Shown: positions 11,387-23,561, counted from the first letter of the stretch. The stretch is DNA of 64,000 nucleotides from Liopterus haemorrhoidalis (GCA_963971575.1 OZ020618.1:8992501-9056500), one strand, 5' to 3'. Numbers and translations: made by a program. The notes: a model not told the origin generated them from the sequence alone.

Positions 11387-11824
11387 TTAGTAAGTAGAAA
11401 GATTGATGCATGTTTTAACATTTCTGATTCAAATTTGTATTCTAAAAAACATGTTCTAAATATTAGCATTTGAGTGTAAAAGGAATTCCTGGTCACATAA
11501 TATATATGAACTGTGTTTTCCCGGTACATTTCCATTTATGTGCAGGAAAACTGCAAGCAGGAAACTTATTATTGCCATTAAAATGACAAAGTATTAGTTA
11601 CAACTGTAAATTCGAAACGAAATAATTAAGTCTAGACTCTACTTTTTGCGTAACTTAGTTCCTGTATTATGGTATATATAAATCAATTAATATAGTTACA
11701 TATTGGAAAATAATTATCAATATACAATTAACACTCGTTATTGATATGTATTAAATGTTTTACCCGCATGAGATAAAAAGTGTTAATAATTTAAAAAATA
11801 TAAAATGTAACTACATGTTAAAAA
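11387..11824. other. Centre of the D inverted repeat
   Basis: AT-rich sequence upstream of the mariner N-terminus. It may be the 5' flank of the mariner; its terminal repeat was not identified. Confidence 0.45.
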
Positions 11825-12815
11825 AATTAATGTGAAGTGTGAATTTTCACACATTTCAGGGTATTTAGTAACTGAATGATGATTATTTGGGATGCCAAAG
11901 CAAATTTTATGTCAAAATATTTTTTTATGAATTCTAATTCGAATGCCTAATACCATTATTTAAGTTTCTAAATATGTGTAGTATTTTTTTTTATATGGCA
12001 AGGTTCATTACGATTTTGAAAATTGCGCCTATGGCTTCTATTGTTTGCTTAAATTATAAGCCCCGCCTTCTGATTTCGTATACATTCAAACATAGAATTA
12101 AATTATAATTTCAACACTTCCCACTGGTTATTAAATTTACGCTTTTAAAAATTAAATGCAACATTTACCAAAATATAACTAAAATTGACAGGAATCGAAC
12201 TCTAGTTTGCAAATTACAAAGCGACTACACAACGCACTACGCCACGAGCGGTTACTTAAGTACTGTATTACATAGCGAATTAAATATTTAACATATTTTA
12301 GTTAAAAACACAAAAAATGCGTTATTTTCCGAAAACATAATCTGATCAAAAATTCATTATTGCATTATTCCGGTTCACACCAATGTGCATTACCTAGAAC
12401 TTTTTCAGATTTTTAGTTTAAACCATCTGGGCTACAGGGTGTGGTACAAAAATTTTTTTGCACAATTTTGGCAAAAATCGCGTCAAAATAATTTATTTTG
12501 CCAAAATAAAATCTTGATCGATAATCCACGTACTAAGGGTTTTCATTTGATACCCTACTCAGAATTTAAAAGAAATATTTTTTTTTTCGATGAGCACATA
12601 TTTGTTTATATTTTTAGGGGGATATGCTTTTTGGATGTTTTAGTATTTTTCCTATGTGCGGGTCAAAGAGTTGAATAAGCGTGCCAAATTTCAACTCTCT
12701 AGGTTTAGCCGTTTGGCTACAATTTTTACCGAACAGACAGACAGACAGACAGACGACAAAATGACGGTATAAGGGTTTTTTGGTCATACCTACAAAACCC
12801 TAAAAAGTTACTAGA
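11825..12815 (+). repeat. Dispersed repeat D, fuller copy
   Basis: Starts at the GTGAAGTGTGAATTTTCAC block shared with the left arm and ends in a small hairpin, AGGGTTTT ... AAAACCCT, around CATACCTA (12774-12804). Inside are a tRNA-like segment (12188-12254, minus), a GACAGACAGACAGAC microsatellite near 12734, and the phrase CAAATTTCAACTCTCTAG. AGGGTTTTGTAGGTAT-type ends recur at 29084, 30346, 42560 and 62128. No coding sequence was recognised. Confidence 0.8.
12188..12254 (-). repeat. tRNA-like segment inside repeat D
   Basis: On the minus strand GCTCGTGGCGTAGTGCG fits a pol III A box (TGGCNNAGTGG type), and GAGTTCGATTCC fits a B box, about 40 nt apart. The rest does not fold as a tRNA gene. 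A diverged mirror copy is in the left arm (about 10620-10700, plus). This suggests a tRNA-derived SINE head captured by repeat D. Confidence 0.6.
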
Positions 12816-13225
12816 ATTGGTCCAAGTGAGTCGTTTTTCGACATGTGTCACCGATAACAATGGTTTTTGTTTGGTGCTCCTGAATTTAATACCATTTTCA
12901 AATAAATTACTTCTCAGGGTCCTTAAACTTAACTTAATGTTCTTTTTTAACAAAATTGCCTGATATTTACGTAAAGATGACATAGGATTATTTTTAAAAA
13001 CGTTAAAAATCACTTTATCTTTTTTAGTGTTCCCTTTTTTTAATCCACGATTAGGTAAATCGTCAACATTTTTATTAATTTTATAACGTTTCACCCAATA
13101 CTTCACAAAGTCTACTGACTTGTGCATATATTTTGCTGCACTTGAAAAGGGCATTTTTGGCCCTTTTGGGTGGTACATAAAAATACCGCTTCAAAACGTT
13201 TTGCATAAATAACACTCATTATTAC
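12816..13225 (-). pseudogene. Tc1-like transposase N-terminal fragment
   Basis: The minus strand starts MSVIYAKRFEAVFL near 13220, shifts frame, then reads KGPKMPFSSAAKYMHKSVDF, VKYWVKRYKINKNVDDLPNR, MSSLRKYQAILLKKNIKLSL and RSTKQKPLLSVTHVEKRLTW. Helix-turn-helix, DDLP.RG and KPLLS..HV.KRL.W motifs match an arthropod Tc1-like (IS630 superfamily) transposase. Homology ends at 12816 where repeat D begins, so the element was broken by D or truncated there. No catalytic part was found. Confidence 0.82.
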
Positions 13226-15599
13226 ACAACCCTACTACTGAAAGACAAAACACTAAATAAACAATTTTTATTATTCGGCGTATTAGGTCCTGATGTTCCT
13301 ATCATGTTTGAACCTGTTTATTATTTGTGCCTGATCATGAGTCATAAGCATGTATGTCTTATTATACAGACTATATAAATGTTCTTGGCCGCAGCAGCCA
13401 GTTGGTCACCACAACCACTAAGAACATACCTGCGATCTTTAGGCTACTATCTGTGGCCATTTATTTCGTTATAAAATTAAGTTATTTCAGTAAAAAATTT
13501 AAAAATCGTGGTAACTAGGCCAAGTTAGACCCTGGACAATGTTATTCATCTGTCATGCGTCTGAGAATCGCCTCAAGAGCACTTACAACACCCACGCAAT
13601 TACCAAAATTACATTTGAAACATCACGAACAAGACTTCAGTGAGAAAAAATAGATTTATTGTCTAAAAATTTCACGCTTTATTTGGCAAGTAAATTTTAT
13701 TTTTTATAAAAACTAATTTGTAAACTACCTTAGGCTACTCAGATTTTAGATTCACACGTATTAGTTTGTTAGCTTTCATTTTATAATCCAATAATAAATG
13801 TCAAGTTAATGTTTATTTAATTATTAAAGTTAATTTTAAAAATACAATGACAGTAGTGAAAGATTTTCTAGAAAAAACAATTTACATAAAAAACAATAAA
13901 ATTATTAGAAAGGCAATCTCTGATAGACTTTTTAAGTTAACTTTTCACTTTAAAATAAAAACAAAATTGTCTTTTGTTTCTGGTCAGCCTTTCCTTGTAG
14001 TTAAATTAGCAACAGTTAATTAATAAACTGTAATTAGGATTAAAGGAAACGCCAATGTATTTGTAACCTAATCCAAAGCAAGTTTGCTGCAGGTGAAATA
14101 GGTATTTGGTAAAGAATAGGTGCGTTCAAGGTCGATGTAATTAAAAACTATGATTTATATCGCGTTTTATCGTTGGCATTGTCAGCCATAAATAGGAAGT
14201 AAAGCAGACATTTGGAACTTAAATAGTTTTGATCTAAAGTACCTACATGCTAGATTTAGCGATCCAGCTTAACTATCCCATTACGAAATGAGGTTCTGTA
14301 ATGTCAAATGTCGGACGGACGAGGCATATTTGTCTATCCTATGGATCTTGCTAGTAAATGGACGCTTCCAGATTTTTCGAGAACATAGAGTAGTTATTTA
14401 AAAGTCCCTGTCAGGATCACAGTGCAATCTACACAAGGTGGGTTCGGGAAGCAAGCTCGGAGTACTCTGAGCCACACGTCCAGAAAAGAAATAACAAAAA
14501 GAAATAACAAAAGAAGTTCCTGTATCCACAAGAAAAACGAAGAAGAGGTCCACCAAAAGTAATGTGGAAACTTTCCGTTTTGAAAAGTCATTTGCTAATT
14601 GAAACATCTAGCTAAAAACAAAACTTTATATTGAAACTAATTTAAAAACTACATCCATTACTAATTATTTGTTATATAATGTTCTAAAAAATCGGTCAAT
14701 ATTACTTATGAAACAATTATATCATATTTTTAGAAAGTAACAATTAAAGTATACTTCTATTTATAACTTTAAAACAATATAAAATAATAAATTTATTAAT
14801 AAATACATAGATTCTTAAACAATTAAAGACATTGAAATTCTTTTGTACATTACAATCTCAATGGTAATTTTCTGGATTTGGTTATCCGGGTACATCGCAC
14901 TCTAGTAGGTGTTTTAGATGTAGGATGAATTCATTCTTTGCTACCTACAATACGTATCAGATTATTACAGCAAGATCAGGTTGGCAAAAACAGAATTAGG
15001 TTGAAAAATAAACTTTTCGTCCTCTTCTCGCCTTTGTTTTATAGACAAATAGCTCACCATTGTCTATGTCGCTCATTATTATAGTTAAGAATTCAGTTAA
15101 ATGGACAAAGTTTGAGTATATTTACTAAATAATATTAAGCAATAGCCAAAATAAGAAAAAAACTCTTCGTGTTTTAACTTGATTTACGGCGAATTCGAGT
15201 CAAAACCACATACAAACCACATACAAAAACGATTTTAGCTTGAGTTAGGCATAACTCGATTTAAAACATTTAACTCGTTCTTTAGCAAGTGGCCTTTAGT
15301 TTAGCGTTTTAACTTCTATGAACGGCACTTAACTTATTTCTTGGGTTTCTTAGGAATCACTAATGAGGAAGTTCGGAGAATGCCCATTAAGCTTGTCCTA
15401 GGAAAAGATATTTTGTAAATAGATAGATAATTTATTATTCATGACATTTCTGGCTTGGAATCTACAAAACATTGCATTTGTACTGTTCATTGACAAGATT
15501 GTAATTCTTAAATATAAAACTAAAAAAAATGATTGCCCAAATATATTTCAAATAAAATTAAAATAAACATGGTTTAATATCAATCTCACCTTTTAATTC
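13226..15599. other. No gene recognised
   Basis: About 2.4 kb of AT-rich sequence. Small open frames at 14394-14607 show no family signature. No clear terminal inverted repeat was seen. Confidence 0.5.
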
Positions 15600-16130
15600 T
15601 CAATGGTTTCATCCACATTTCTGCTCCAGAATCACACAACACCTCAGTCCTTTCTATGCCTTTTTCTTCAGACTGCACGACCCTCTATTAAATGCTTTTA
15701 AACAAAACTTATTTACTCGTTTTTCATTTCCATACCGAAACTGCAATTATTTTCATATCTTCTTTCATATCTCTTCTTTAAATATCTTGGTATCCACGGC
15801 GTATTTACTATCCCAAATTTGGAATTTTGTCTTGATTCCTTTCTTCTATTGTACTGCTCTTGTCCTAACCTTCTCTAGTTTTCTCAGTTATTATGTTCTC
15901 AATCACCTGTCCTTGTGCTCTCATTCTTTCTACTTCCGTGGTTGAGTACCCAGCTCTTTGGTAAAAAGATGTTCTTTTTCCTTCCCATTGACTGCTTACT
16001 TTTACTTGTCTGTCTCTCTGTTCTCTTGCTCTACAACATTCATACAATATTTTTTATTAACCCTTATTCTTGCTTTTTCTTCAAACTTAATAGCTCTTCT
16101 CCCTGCTTTAGCATATATGTTATCTGCTTG
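15600..16130 (-). pseudogene. LINE (jockey-like) fragment
   Basis: The minus strand gives KVSSQWEGKRTSFYQRAGYS, TTEVERMRAQGQVIENIITE and KTREG, then in another frame VLCDSGAEMW-like sequence. This resembles the C-terminal region of jockey-type LINE polyproteins (G.S.EEVE..R..GQ..ENI..E, and a C.C.A.MW end). Two or more frameshifts are present. It is the same general family as 47172-47390. Confidence 0.65.
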
Positions 16131-16859
16131 TTTCTTTTAGAACTATATAGCTATAGGCCATATAGCCCCGGCGCCCCGAAAATTATTTATATTTTACATA
16201 AACTACATAAATAAACGAGGGGTATAGTGCCCACGAAATGCTATTTGGCCCGGGCCCCATTGAAGCTCTATCAGGGCCTGGCTGGGAGAGTTTCTGTCTA
16301 ATCCTAAGACCCATTTTATATATATATATATATATATATTCTTTTTTTTCTAAATAATATTTAGCCTTTGAAGATAAACAAGTTAGAAATTTATTCAGAA
16401 TAATCTTTAAATTTACGAAATGAAAGTCTTAAAACGCTTTTTTTGAATTAATTGTATTAATAATTAAGTTATTAAGTTAATAAACATAAATATAAAATAA
16501 GGAAATATCAGATATACCCTTTAACATTTCCTCTAGCTTTCTTGAAAGTGCAACAAAATTATTACTAAAATTATATGTTATATAAATATAATATGTAAAT
16601 TATATCTAATATGCATATTAATTTAATTTTTTTTAAATCGTTTCAAAAATACATTCTCTTAATATTAGCAATAGTTTATAGTTTATAGGATGCCTTTATT
16701 GGTAAGATATTGTTAGTAGGTGTATTATTTTTATAACAATTTGTTGTCAAGGGTAACAAGAACACGTAAAGTCCTTTAAAATATCTGCTAACTTCACTTG
16801 CAAGTGAAAGTCTCAATGTCTTTTAAATCATGGAAAGTTAGGAAGCAGCAACTGTAGTT
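16131..16859. other. AT-rich DNA with a (TA)n tract
   Basis: Holds a pure TA microsatellite of about 22 bp (16318-16339) and a degraded CCCGGGCGCC-type stretch near 16165. No gene was seen. Confidence 0.6.
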
Positions 16860-17060
16860 AGCCAGCATCGGTGGTAGTAAGGTATCAATCGTGCTTCATG
16901 TACCAATGATCCCAGGTTTGAATCCCAGTTAGAGGCATGGATGTTTGTATTCATAGTAATCACCTCATTAAAATAGACTATCACCGTTTCGGGTTAGATG
17001 GTAGGTGTACACCTGGACCTTCACTTTCTGGAAGTAAACTGGGCCGTGTCTAATACAGTA
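16860..17060 (+). repeat. Probable tRNA-derived SINE remnant
   Basis: A tRNA-like head, CCAGCATCGGTGGTAGTAAG, is followed about 35 nt later by a B box (GGTTTGAATCCC) and GGCATGGA, the same order and spacing as the SINE at 62436. A non-tRNA body follows to about 17060. No target duplication was found. Confidence 0.5.
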
Positions 17061-17094
17061 GCAGTACAGTTATCAACGCTACGGAAGACAAAAT

Positions 17095-17400
17095 TATTCT
17101 CATTTCTAAAAATAGTGATGATCTAAAAAAAGGATCTAACTTATGAAATGCAAGTGATGATCTAAAAACAAAAAGTTGTTCACTTCTGAAATACAAGTGA
17201 TGACCTAAAAAAAAAGGTCCTCGCTTCTGAAATACAAGTGATGACCTAAACAAAAAAAAAAGGTCATCGCTTCTGAAATACAAGTGATAGACTAAAAAAT
17301 AAATAAAAGGGACGTCCTCATCTCTATTTTTAAATAAGGTCCTGGCTTCTGAAATATAAGTAACAAAAAAAAAAAAGTTCTCATCTCTTCATCTCAATTT
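17095..17400. repeat. Minisatellite, ~40-46-bp units, about 6 copies
   Basis: Units read AAGTGATGACCTAAAAAAAA, then GGTCCTCGCTTCTGAAATAC, with variable A runs. The same unit occurs once in each MITE at 36305 and 63068 and is amplified in other forms at 936 and 56190. Confidence 0.85.
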
Positions 17401-18427
17401 TTAAACACATATATTTATCTAAGATCATGGTGATAACAAATTTGGTATTTCCCTCTTCCTTGGGGGGGGGGGGGGGGGGCAGGCGCAGCCACCCCTGGGA
17501 GTATAAGTAAAAAAAAAAAACAATTTTTTCGTCCAGCATTTATTTTTGCATACAGCAAACCAACACTGCCAATAATAATATTATAGAATTTGAAATAAGT
17601 TAGAACTACTAGAAAGGACAGATGGAAATACCGGCATATAAAAGATCTCGCCGTTATTGAAATCAGGTCCTTTTGGTATCGAGGCATGGATGAAAAAGGA
17701 TTGAGCCTTTTCTCAAAAACAAAAAACAAAATCGAAAAGGTTGGCATTTGTTTCGTTTAGTGTCCCTTTCAGCTTTTGGGAAAAAAAACTCTTTCGCCTC
17801 ATCTTGAGCACGCTTCAGAGTGGTAGAAAAGATATTTGGAAAGACATAATGCAGTAATTTTTGCGAACCTGATATTATTTATGAAACATAATTCAGTAAT
17901 ATATAAACAACTTGGGTAAATATTAAGTTATCTTGAAGTAATTACCATTTTAACGTTATTTACTTTACTTTTTGCTAATTTTTTGAATCAATATTTAAAT
18001 TAAAAAATATACTTTACAGTAAAGTAAAGTTTATTAACCTGGTACCTGTTGGCATATTTCGCAATATTAGAAATTATTACATTTTTCATTTCAATATCCC
18101 AATACCTGTGGATAGAACTATAAACCATGTTGGGCGCCCCAAAGTGAATGTTTACTCGTATTTGTTATAAAGTCAAGGTGATCTTGATTCAGCTGGAATA
18201 TTAGTCCCCTTCAAAAGACAGTGAAGTAGATATGGGTAACAAAGTTGGGGCATGTTAATTAAGACATATTTGATATCCACCCATTTTGGTAGTAGTAATG
18301 AATTCATAAAATAATTATGTGAATTAAAAGGGTGCCATCGAGTTACTGATAATGAAAAGGGAATGTTTTTACACAGTATAACATTCATTTAAAAATTTCT
18401 TCTTCTTCTTCAGCTCTGCAAACCGAG
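17401..18427. other. No gene recognised; long G run
   Basis: An ~18-19-bp G run at 17461-17479 abuts CAGGCGCAGCCACCCCTGG, a transposon-end-like stretch. The rest is AT-rich without signature. Confidence 0.5.
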
Positions 18428-18904
18428 TTATACCCTTTTCACACTAGATCTTTAAGACGATTGAACTTAAACTTCATCGATGTTTAATATCGGTTTGCTT
18501 TCACACTTGATGTTTAATTTGAAGAAGAAATCTCCATGTAAAGCTAGTATGTATTGCCAACATAATTTCATATCGTTTGAATTTATTCTGTCATTATTTT
18601 GTATATCGAGGTTAGGAGAAGTTTATTTTTTATATTTATTTAAATAATAACGCAAATAATCTTCTCATAATCTCGATATATAAAATGATAACAGCTGAAC
18701 ATAGATAAAAGAAGAGAAGCACAAATTCAAGGAGTATTTTTTTATAATGGGAATTAAGTTGGCAATGCGGGCGAAGTTTAAGACGCAGATCTCTGTCTTA
18801 AACATCGGTCGTGTTTAGACGAGGCCGTACGGTTTCACATTAGCGTTTAAAGATCCATTCACTTAATCATCCGATCTTAAAGATCTAGTGTGAAAAGGGT
18901 ATTA
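18428..18904. mobile_element. PIF/Harbinger-type MITE, TTA TSD
   Basis: Element 18431-18901 begins TACCCTTTTCACACTAGATC and ends with its complement; pairing extends to about 30 bp with few mismatches. Flanking TTA (18428-18430 and 18902-18904) fits the 3-bp TWA target of PIF/Harbinger elements. No coding remnant was recognised in its 471 bp. Confidence 0.88.
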
Positions 18905-19744
18905 GATAGTAGACCGATAGGATAGTTTCTTCATATGTCTTTCATTGGCTATCCTCTTCTAATTTGCGATTTGGTATTTTTAGTCTTTTCCAAACTTCAT
19001 TTTTGTATCGGTTTGTTACTTTTCCCTTGTGCCCTTTTAACAAGTGTTTCGTTTGGAAGATTTTATGTGCGTCAATACTAAAAAAAAAAACAACAACTAA
19101 AGTCTGTTTTTTGGTTTAGGCGAAACTAAATTTTCAATTTACAGATTATTTTTACAGATTAAGTGAGGCTTTCGATAATTGTTTCAGCAAAAGCCTACTT
19201 CAAACCATAAAAGGAGAGCTCATGACGACTTCCAAGCAAAATTCCAGTTAGTTCCGCCTAAACGTTTGGAATAATCTATATGTACATTAAATGTGGGTGA
19301 CTTCTACAAATTTGTTTCAAATAAAGCTGTTTTTTTTTCTTTTCTTAATAATTTTAACACACAACAACATTCAGATATGCCCGAGTTACTAGTAAAACAA
19401 TTGTAAGGTAAATTAAGCAGAAAATAAGATAATTTTACTATCTGTATGAGATTTTTCTAATCGTGCTTTTGAAAAATAACTTACACACCATCATCATTGT
19501 TGACGTCTATTTGTAGTTAATATTATTATAGGTAAAGTTGTAAAGGCAACAATTCTACGCATTTATCTCTCTATTAATCACAAAATATTCAAACATTTCT
19601 GTAAAAATTAACGTTTTCTTCCAGGATTCTGATTCGTAGATTTAAGAATTCTTAATTTTAAGGACTAAAAGCCTATTTAGATATTCAAATTAATCTGTAA
19701 TTGATTTTATTTTATTTTTTTAAATATGTTGTGATTATGGAGAT
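18905..19744. other. No gene recognised
   Basis: AT-rich, no signature seen. Confidence 0.5.
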
Positions 19745-19745
19745 A

Positions 19746-19969
19746 TACAGAGTGATTATTTAATGGCGAGACGACGTCACTGGAAGTTTTAATAATTTGC
19801 CGTTTCATACACATCGTAGCAGGCGATTATGCGCGCATGCGCGTAGTAGACACTTCCGTCATCTTCAAATTATTGAGTCAATGATTTCCTGCCATTCTTT
19901 TATTTGATTTTCTATTATTTTATTTGATAATTCGGTGACGTCGTCTCGCCATTAAATAATCACTCTGTA
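19746..19969. mobile_element. MITE with perfect 32-34-bp TIRs, TA TSD
   Basis: ACAGAGTGATTATTTAATGG plus CGAGACGACGTCAC is mirrored perfectly at 19934-19969. TA flanks both sides, giving an element at 19748-19967 (220 bp). TA duplication fits a Tc1/mariner-type origin. The perfect arms suggest it is young. Confidence 0.9.
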
Positions 19970-19970
19970 T

Positions 19971-20938
19971 GTGCGGAATTGCAACCTTTACAACTTTGAC
20001 TAGAATTTAAAAACTACAAATAGACTTAGATAATGATGATGGAGAGAGTAAACAAGCTTAAAAATTGAAATAACCGTGCAGAAAGTGAGGTTATGTAGGT
20101 TAAATTTGCTTAATTAACACTAATTTAACTGGTAGGTAAATCGGACATATCTGAACGCTTGTTTGTTTTAAAAATATTTAAAAACTAACGAATAAGGAGC
20201 TAAAGACGTTCAAGAAAAAATATCCAGATTGGCTTCTATATTTATCATCATTCCATCAGTACTGCTTTTACATGATCAATATTACTGTCAATGTTCATAT
20301 TGATATTGACAGTATTTACCATCGACCAACATTTAGTTCTATTAAAACTGGTCGCCACTGGTTTCCTCTATTGAAAACATATTTTATTTTTTTCCATAAA
20401 CCTAATATCAAATTCGACAGTAAAAAAATCTGTTACAAATTAAAACTGACATCTATTAACAAAAATATAAATGTCTTGATAGAAGGGTGCGTTCTTTCCG
20501 AATTGTTCATTTATTTAATGGATTTTTAATGTGCTTAAAAAGTAGAAAATTGATACTAAATTTCGTTTATCTCATACTGACAAAATAATGGATGTTATAT
20601 TAAAAGATTTTTGTAAGATCAATGGTTTTTTATAGAATAGAATTGTAGCTATATTTTGTCAATTCACTAAAGAAGTCGATTAAAATTATGTGACATAATT
20701 AAGAAAAAGTTAATGATAAAATTGTCATCTATTAAATACTAATTGGGAAGATGGAATCTTAATTAAATAGGAAATATAAACCGAATAATTTTTAATTATT
20801 TATTGCTTCCAGGTAAAATAAAAGTAAGTGGGGGCAATGTATATATGTAAAGGTGTGATAATTTAATTATTATGCCGACAGTGGCGGATTAAGGGAGGGA
20901 CAATCAGGGCCCTCCAGTGCTTTAAGGAAAACTGATGA
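19971..20938. other. No gene recognised
   Basis: AT-rich. A CAGTGGCGGATTAAGGG motif at 20879 looks like a lone hAT terminus; no partner was found. Confidence 0.5.
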
Positions 20939-21075
20939 TACTTTTTTTAACACCATTTTGAACGTAAATTCTATTCGCTAAGCATATTTACGTTAATATA
21001 TTAACGCGGCGGCGTTAAAATAGCCAGCTAACGTTCTACAATAAGCGCCTACCGAAACAGTGGCTTTAAAAGATA

Positions 21076-21890
21076 ACGCTAGTGTAGGGCTGCCATAATT
21101 GTCGGACTACCGACCGGGACACCCCTCCACCCCCCAAAAACTTAAAAAAAACTTTTATCGACAATAATACCTTTATTATAAAAAATTGCACAATATTTTA
21201 AAAAAATTAAAAAAATTAAAGACAAAAAAAAAATAATTAAAGTAGAGATTGATAATAGGTATTCCAAGAGCAAAACGTTGGGATCAATGGTGAATCATAT
21301 TGGAACACTCAGTTCGACTGGAAAAATTTGATGTTTTTTTTTGTGGATGCGTCTTTATCAAATCTAAAATAATATAATATAAATTAATGGGCGATTCAAT
21401 TTAATAACACCAAATAGAACCTTACATTCCATTCTTTTCTTGCCTTTACTCTCCCCCTTCCCCGACTTCGGTGGCTTCTTTATCATCGCTCTTCTTTGCC
21501 CAATCATACTTCTCCGATGTTTTCGTTTTTTGGAGCAGTTCTTTTTCCCCTTTTATATAATTATAGAATTCAATGCATTACATTTTATAATTTAAAACAC
21601 ATTGAATTATGCTTTTCACGGTTTTAATAGAAAGCGAATTACGCTCATCTGTCAGTACCAATCAGCTAGTGACTAGCTGACTGGTACTCGGCATTACTCC
21701 GGAACATTTCGGACCTCGAATCTGTTATATAATTTATATATAGTATGTATATATGTATATGTACAATATTATCGAAAAATAATTTTTTAATATGCATAAA
21801 TTTTAAATCCACCGGGACAAATGACTCTTGGACCGGGACACTGGGACACAAACCTCAAAACCGGGATGTATGGCAGCCCTACGCTAGTGT
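21076..21890. mobile_element. Nested TIR element with 10-bp TSD (MULE-like?)
   Basis: Element 21086-21880 (795 bp). The ends AGGGCTGCCATAATTGTC and ATGTATGGCAGCCCT are inverted for the first 12 bp. The flanking ACGCTAGTGT (21076-21085 and 21881-21890) is an exact 10-bp duplication, and copy 1 of family B has this sequence once, uninterrupted. A 9-11-bp duplication is typical of Mutator-like elements. Repeated CCGGGAC boxes lie near both ends. The middle holds no recognised coding sequence. Confidence 0.87.
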
Positions 21891-22732
21891 GTAGTTCGCA
21901 AAAATGGCTGATCTTAATTAAGTAAATGTCATGTTATTAAAATAAATTGAATAAAATACAGGACGGTATGAATATTAATTGTTATAAGACAAAATTCAAA
22001 GTTGTTAATACTTTTTAAAGTGAATTCTTTACAGTAGAGCTAAGAATGGCCCTTAGTAATTTGTGTAATACAAGTAACCCAGACACAGGTTCAAGTAATT
22101 GTATAGAAAAAAGTAAATGGAGTATTGAAGAGCAGTTTTGGTTATTGTTGAGACACAGTACTTCAAAAATTATAATCCTCTGCAAACTACAAAAATCACT
22201 TATGCCTCTGCCGTGCTTCACAATATCGCAGTAAATTTTAATGGTGGTATTATTTGAAGAAATAATTGATGTGAATTATAATAAAGATCACAACAGTGTT
22301 ATTCATAATCCATGGTAGAAATAGCGTAATAAATCAATTAATTATTTAATAATTGATATTACCAAACACCTTTATAAAAATTAAATAAATTCACATTTTA
22401 TTCAAAAGTGAGATATACTGTTATAATATAATGTAGTATGTAAATTGACTAAATAAAAGTTGAATATAGTTATAGTTTTATTTAATACACTGTGGAAACC
22501 AGTTATAATGAGTATCACAGGACCAAACATTTCTGTTCCATTTTTAAAATGATTTTCGCCACTGAATATTTAAATTTACACCGAAATATTGGGTTAGGAC
22601 TTTCTTTATATTTGACACTTCTTGTCAAAACTGTTAAAATTCAACGTAGCAGCGCATGCGCGTGAATTAATATAGCCTCTTGACAAGGTGAGTTAGCACC
22701 TCGCGTTAACAAATATGGTATTAACGCTTACC

Positions 22733-23451
22733 TTAAGGGGGGATAGGGTCTGATAACCACATTTTAAGCATATTTTTGTGATTTTTTTTTCAAATCTATG
22801 GTTAAATTTATTCATTTTCAAACTAAGTACACATATAAAGTATGTTTTGAAGAAGATACAAAAAAAATTTGAAGGCAAAATATGGCGAAATGAGCCAGCT
22901 GTGGCAAATCTTCTCAGACTCCGGGAAAAAAATTAGATTTTGCGGTGACCAGCATAACTCGTCACTGGATCATCTGAAATCAAAAATCCAAAAAGATTTT
23001 GTTAGTTTATGAGTTTTCGAGGTAACGACGTTGAGATATTTTTTTCATGTTTTTTTTTTATTTAACAATTACAAATATACTCATTTTTAGGTTTTTTTAG
23101 GGGGAATTAATTTTTTTTTGTCTTCTAAGTAACGCTAAAAACTGAAAAATCATTTTAAAAATAAAAACTCAACGTCATTACCTCGGCAAACTCATAAACT
23201 AACAAAATCTTTTTGGATTTTTTATTTCAGATGATCCAGTGACGAGTTATGCTGGTCACCGCAAACTCTAATTTTTTAGAGTCTGAGAAGATTTGCCACA
23301 GCTGGCTCATTTCGCCATATTTTGCCTTCAAATTTTTTTTGTATCTTCTTCAAAACATACTTTATATATGTACTTAGTTTGAAAATGAATAAATTTAACC
23401 ATAGATTTGAAAAAATATTCTTAAAATGTGGTTATCAGACCCCCCCCTTAA
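22733..23451. mobile_element. Foldback element, copy 2 (711-bp near-perfect palindrome, TTAA TSD)
   Basis: Element 22737-23447 starts with a G run then AGGGTCTGATAACCACATTT and ends with the complement. The arms pair over roughly 300 bp each, with GAGCCAGCTGTGGCAAATCT and GTCACTGGATCATCTGAAAT present in both. The short unique centre lies around 23080-23150. Both sides carry TTAA (22733-22736, 23448-23451); family B copy 1 has a single TTAA at 6344-6347, the exact empty site. A TTAA duplication is the hallmark of piggyBac-type insertion. No coding sequence. Confidence 0.93.
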
Positions 23452-23561
23452 CAAATGCTCTTACAGAATAGCATTTTTCTATAAAGGCGTAGATACGGTG
23501 TTAAAAATAAAAAATTTGACCTGACGCTAATTTTAACACATTTCTTACAGAATACACCTGA

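Larger units (their letters stand above)
20939..23560 (+). mobile_element. TIR element family B, copy 2, carrying two insertions
   Basis: Collinear with copy 1 (5332-6456) from TTTTTTTAACACCATTTT to ACAGAATACACCTG, but lacking the first ~40 bp. It is interrupted at 21086-21880 by a 795-bp element and at 22737-23447 by a palindromic element; removing them restores alignment with copy 1. The + strand at 22046-22234 encodes an uninterrupted run including SKWSIEEQFWLLLRHSTSKI, better preserved than in copy 1. Its function is not known to me; KWSIEEQFWLLL suggests a SANT/Myb-like helix. Confidence 0.85.

Noticed and set aside
12385..12678. 97-codon + strand open frame as a gene
   Set aside because: It lies wholly within dispersed repeat D, and no other D copy keeps it open.
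15915..16214. + strand frames rich in Leu/Ser/Phe resembling membrane proteins
   Set aside because: They are antisense to the LINE fragment on the minus strand.
20790..20820. TTCCAG/GTAAAA as a recursive splice site
   Set aside because: Weak donor (GTAAAA) and a mixed, A-rich upstream tract.
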